Shown: positions 60,501-64,000 of the stretch, piece after piece
Position numbering within the stretch: position 1 is the stretch's first letter
Layout of the letters: every line of letters starts with the position of its first letter
From: Hevea brasiliensis
Lineage: Eukaryota; Streptophyta; Magnoliopsida; Malpighiales; Euphorbiaceae
Direction of reading: 5' to 3'
Assembly: GCF_030052815.1 (NCBI RefSeq)
Contig: NC_079498.1
Coordinates: forward strand, 79,222,992 to 79,286,991
DNA length: 64,000 bases
The notes under the pieces: generated by a model
The model's database searches: none
Seen by the model: the letters and a program-made list of their open reading frames with translations, nothing else
What the model was told of the DNA's origin: nothing
Program-made: the position numbers and the translations under genes

Positions 60501-60709
60501 CTAAGGAACTAAGGTCTCACACAAAATCCAAACACATAGAAAGGCACTACCACATTATCAGAGATATAGTTGGGCAAGGTGATGTAGCCATGCAGAAAAT
60601 AGCATCAGCTGAAAATCCAGCTGATCCATTCACTAAGCCTATGTCACAGACTCAGTTAGACTGACATCTTGAGAAGATAGGTCTAAGATATTGTAATGAA
60701 TGGCTCTAG
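57557..60709 (+). pseudogene. pol: Copy B pol: protease, integrase, RT, RNase H (nearly intact)
   Basis: Pol is open from the frameshift in the knuckle to 60479 apart from one TAA at 59101-59103 that replaces glutamine. Protease has DTSA at 57651-57662, where the usual box is DTGA (kept in element O), so activity is doubtful. Integrase has the HHCC region (WHLRLCHV..CESC) and the D,D35,E core with codons at 58251, 58440 and 58548. RT has WQMDVKTAFL and YVDD at 59727-59738. RNase H has DGYTDSDFQS and TTEAEY. After 60380 small changes shift the frame, and the C-terminal tail up to NEWL at 60709 is in another frame. Close to a working enzyme set but not one. Confidence 0.93.
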
Positions 60710-60713
60710 TGCT

Positions 60714-60723
60714 AGTGGGAGAT
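60714..60723 (+). other. Polypurine tract of copy B
   Basis: AGTGGGAGAT lies directly before the 3' LTR, the position where plus-strand DNA synthesis is primed. The same bases precede the copy C 3' LTR at 28717-28726. Confidence 0.7.
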
Positions 60724-62832
60724 TGTTAGTAGTATGCCCAGAGCATATCATTTAGTATGTATCTTGTACATATTTTTATTAACAAAATGCATTTCCACTT
60801 TTTCGTTTACATAATATATTTATGTGTAATAGAAAAGGTCCATTGATATTTTGTTAGAAATATTATTCTTAAGTTGTTAAGAATATGAGTAACAATATTT
60901 CTAGCACAAAGTATCATAAATAGGTTCACAATCGAGGATACTTCATAATAAGGACATGACTTATCCAGAAAGATTGTATTCATGTTTGTTCCCAAGTTAT
61001 TTATATGAGATATAAATAAGATGGAATGGTGAGTTTCATGCCATATAACAAACATGATAGGCACTTATAAATGATAAGTAGGCCGAACTAGTGACACTTA
61101 TGACAAGCACATGGAGTTTACTCTTGTCAATGTTTTGTCATAAATCATATCAGTGCATATAATCTTTAGACCTGAGATAGCACAGTTATCTTGTATATAG
61201 GTAGTTTGAGTTTGATACTGCTTTCATACTTGTACTATGTATGGGTATATGGGCATGTGTTGGCTCCTATTAGTTATATATGGAGGTAGGTGTTGATCAA
61301 GATGGAATCTGTTCCTCTAAGTAAATAGAGATAAAATCCTATGTTCATTTAATTGTTCTTGATGTTTCAAGTTCCTGGCCAGGACAGATAGATTTATTCA
61401 GAAAAGAGTTTCTGATGAGAAAATCTTTTAATCAAGAACTGAAATTAAAAGAGAACATAATATTCATAGCAAATGGAGTTTGACATAAACCATGACTCCA
61501 GCTTGAGTTGGGATTTTGTAACAGAGAGATTCTAGTATAAGGTAACATATGATTATAGGTTCATTTAAGGTAAACCTTATTACTAATTGGGTGGCCATGG
61601 CATGCTATGCTAGGTGTTAACCATGGTCTATGAGGTGCATAAAATGATTTAGAGAAATCATTTATGGTAAGAAAGAGTTCTGATGATATTAAGAGTTGAA
61701 ATCATTTCTCATTGCCAATTGGTAATGAGCCTAGTAAGTCACACACATACACTAGTTATCACCTATTTAAATATGATTTAATTAATTAATTAAAGAGTTT
61801 AATTGATTAATTAAATAGGTTTGTTTTACAATTAAATTGCAAAGTCCCTAGCATGACTTGAAACCAAATCTAGATTATTGGATGTGTAGTATAAATTAAA
61901 TTTATATTTAAAGTGTTTAAATATGAATTTAATTATTGAGAAATTAATTAATAGAGATTAATTAATTAATTTATATTTGATATAAATTAATTAGAAGAAG
62001 AAAAATAATTATTTTGGGTTAAGAACTCAAAATTAAGACACAGGGGCATTTTGGTCATTTCACAGTGTGACACGTGGCACCATGAGATGGTGACACATGG
62101 GATTACACATAAGCTTGCCAAATGTTTTTTTTAATCATATAAGATGATTAAAATCAAGATTAAATATAGGTTTGACACTTGGCACAATGTGATTGGGTCA
62201 CTTAAACCTAGAGCTAATCAAAGGGTGACATGTGGCAAGGGTTTAATGTGTTAACCTAGCTATTTAAGTGTGGTTATGAAAAGAAAAAAATAACCAGCAG
62301 CCACTCCTCTCCTTTGTCACGCCATTTTGAGGCTCTTCATCTATTCTTCTTCATCTCTTATCAATTCAAAGAGATTAGCCATCAATCTCTTGAATTAAGA
62401 ACGCTAGAAATTGTTTCTAATGTCCTGTTTACATCTCTAATCTCTTAAAAGGCAGAACTTGAATTTCTAATTAATAGAAAAAGCTTTAGAAGCTGTTCAA
62501 GGGTTGCCATAGGTGTTCTTGGTGTGGACAAGCTAGAGGGACAACATCTGGTGTCCTGAAGACGAATCTCAAAGGCGCAGACACGCTGCAGTGCATCAAG
62601 AGGTTAGTGTAATCATTCTTGATTTAATCTAGGGTTCTAAAATTAATCTGATTAATTTTAAAATCTTAAATGGCAAATACAGATCCAAAAACATATTAAA
62701 AGAGTTTTAATATGTTGTTTATCATTGAAATCAAATAGATAAAAATAAATCTTGCATGATGCATGTGACCCTAGGTGAAAATTTTTGAATTCAATGGTAT
62801 AAACTTGTGTTTTTCACGCTTCCGTTCCTTCA
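60724..62832 (+). repeat. Copy B 3' LTR
   Basis: Begins TGTTAGTAGTATGCCC, with one base missing at CCCAGAGC, and ends TTCCTTCA. It keeps CACGTGGC (62071-62078). Most differences from the 5' LTR are single transitions spread along its length. Confidence 0.93.
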
Positions 62833-64000
62833 GAGATAGCATAGTTATCTTGTATATACGTGGTTTGAGTTTGATACTGCTTTCATACTTGTACTGTGTA
62901 TGGGTATATGGGTATGTGTTGGCTCCTACTAGTTATATATAGAGGCAGGTGTTGATCAAGATAGAATCTGTTACCCTAAGTAAATAGGGATAAAATCCTA
63001 TGTTCATTTAATTGTTCTTGATGTTTCAAGTTCCTAGCCAGGATAGATAGATTTAATAAGAAAGGAGTTTCTGATGAGAAAATCTTTTTAATCAAGAACT
63101 GGAATTAAAAGAGAACATAATATTTATAGCAAATGGCGTTTGACATAAACCATGACTCCAGCTCGAATTAGGATTTTGTAACAGAGAGATTCTAGTGCAT
63201 GGTAACATATGATTAACAGTTCATTTAAGGTATTCCTTGATATTGATTTGGTGGCCATGGCACGCTATGCTAGGTGTCAACCATGGTCTATGAGATGCCT
63301 AAAATGATTTAGAGAAATCATTTATGATAAGAAAGAGTTCTGATGATATTAAGAGTTGATATCATGTCTCATTGCCAATTAGTGATGAGCCTAGTGAGTC
63401 ACACACATACACAAGTAATCACCAAATTAAATATGATTTAATTAATTAATTAAAGAGTTTAATTGATTAATTAAATAGGTTTGGTTTGCAATTAGATTAC
63501 AAAGTCCCTAGCATGGCTTGAAACCAAATCTAGGTTATTGGATGTATAGTATAAGTTAAATTTATATTTAAAGTGTTTAAATATGAATTTAATTATGAGA
63601 AATTTATTAATAGAGATTAATTAATTAATTTATATTTGATATAAATTGATTAGAAGAAGAGAAATAATTATTTTGGGTTGAGAACTCAAAATTAAGACAC
63701 AAGGGTGTTTTGGTCATTTCATAGGGTGACATGTGGCACCATGAGATGGTGACACATGGCACTACACACAAGCTGGCCATATGTCTTTTAATCATATAAG
63801 ATGATCAAAGTCAAGATTAAATATAGGTTTGACACTTGGCACAATGTGATTGGGTCAATTAAACCTAGAGCTAATCAGAAGGTGACATGTGGCAAGGGTT
63901 TTAAGTGGTGACCTTGCTATATAAGAGAAAGGATGAAATAACAAAATATAATCTGCTCATTCATCCAAAGGTGCCGCCACCCTTGCCTTGCTCTCCCTCT

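Larger units (their letters stand above)
52828..62832 (+). mobile_element. Copia copy B, plus strand, full length, TSD GAGAT
   Basis: A 10,005-bp copia element with LTRs of 2111 and 2109 bp (52828-54938, 60724-62832), primer site, leader with array, gag and a nearly complete pol. GAGAT is at 52823-52827 and 62833-62837. By eye the two LTRs differ at about 25-30 positions, near 1.3%. It is the only copy in the window with all domains in place, and the best reference for the family. Domain order protease, integrase, RT, RNase H is that of Ty1/copia; long LTRs suggest the Angela/Tork side, tentatively. Confidence 0.95.
52375..64000 (+). mobile_element. Copia LTR, plus strand, interrupted by copy B, continues past window
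   Basis: It begins TGTTAGTAGTATGCCC at 52375, runs 453 bp to 52827, is broken by copy B, and resumes after the GAGAT duplication at 62838 to the right edge. About 1.6 kb of 2.1 kb is present; the last bases (TATATAAG near 63920, then GCCGCCACCCTTGCC) place the edge within the transcribed part. Whether it is a solo LTR or the 5' LTR of another full copy cannot be told. Confidence 0.88.

Noticed and set aside
1..64000. A host gene or a new non-transposon system
   Set aside because: LTR-to-LTR tiling accounts for all but 25 bp, and no non-element coding region with domain support is seen on either strand.

Overview
The window is plant nuclear DNA made almost entirely of LTR retrotransposons inserted into one another. 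I find no host gene, tRNA, rRNA or CRISPR array. The Ty1/copia and Ty3/gypsy (chromovirus type) proteins, the primer binding sites matching plant initiator-methionine tRNA, the AT-rich composition and the nesting point to a flowering plant, probably a eudicot and probably a heterochromatic region. The species cannot be fixed from this sequence.

Two families account for nearly everything. The first is a copia family with about 2.1-kb LTRs (TGTTAGTAG...CCTTCA), a 2-bp gap and an initiator-Met primer binding site, a long 5' leader with a 34-bp tandem array, and gag-protease-integrase-RT-RNase H. The second is a gypsy family with 3.1-3.4-kb LTRs (TGTAACACCC...GTGTCACA), also primed by initiator-Met tRNA. 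Its gag, protease and early RT resemble Del/Tekay chromoviruses.

Layout: 1-7900 holds remnants of four gypsy LTRs, with only 25 bp (5115-5139) not assigned to an element. At 7901 a minus-strand copia element, here called O, enters one of these LTRs. O is the frame on which the rest hangs. Its pieces (7901-10500, 13807-14617, 40351-41508, 43607-44875, 51394-52374) join in correct order when five later insertions are removed: a solo gypsy LTR (10501-13801), copia copy C (plus strand, 14618-40345), a solo copia LTR (41509-43601), an internally deleted gypsy element (44876-51388) and a plus-strand copia LTR (52375 to beyond the right edge). Copy C itself holds two solo gypsy LTRs (16546-19687, 23765-27161) and copia copy A (minus strand, 29130-38631). 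The last LTR holds copia copy B (plus strand, 52828-62832). Eight insertions have 5-bp target duplications at both ends inside the window, seven exact and one with a single mismatch.

All coding regions are broken. Copy B is the most complete (gag, protease, integrase, RT, RNase H; a few stops and frameshifts). Copies A and C lack protease at the same junction, next to the same three-fold 23-bp duplication, so they look like a non-autonomous sublineage that moved after losing protease. The 5' leaders of four copies carry a spaced three-copy motif, GGATGTACCTGAG, that changed in the same way at all three sites in element O. These two observations are the ones most worth following up.
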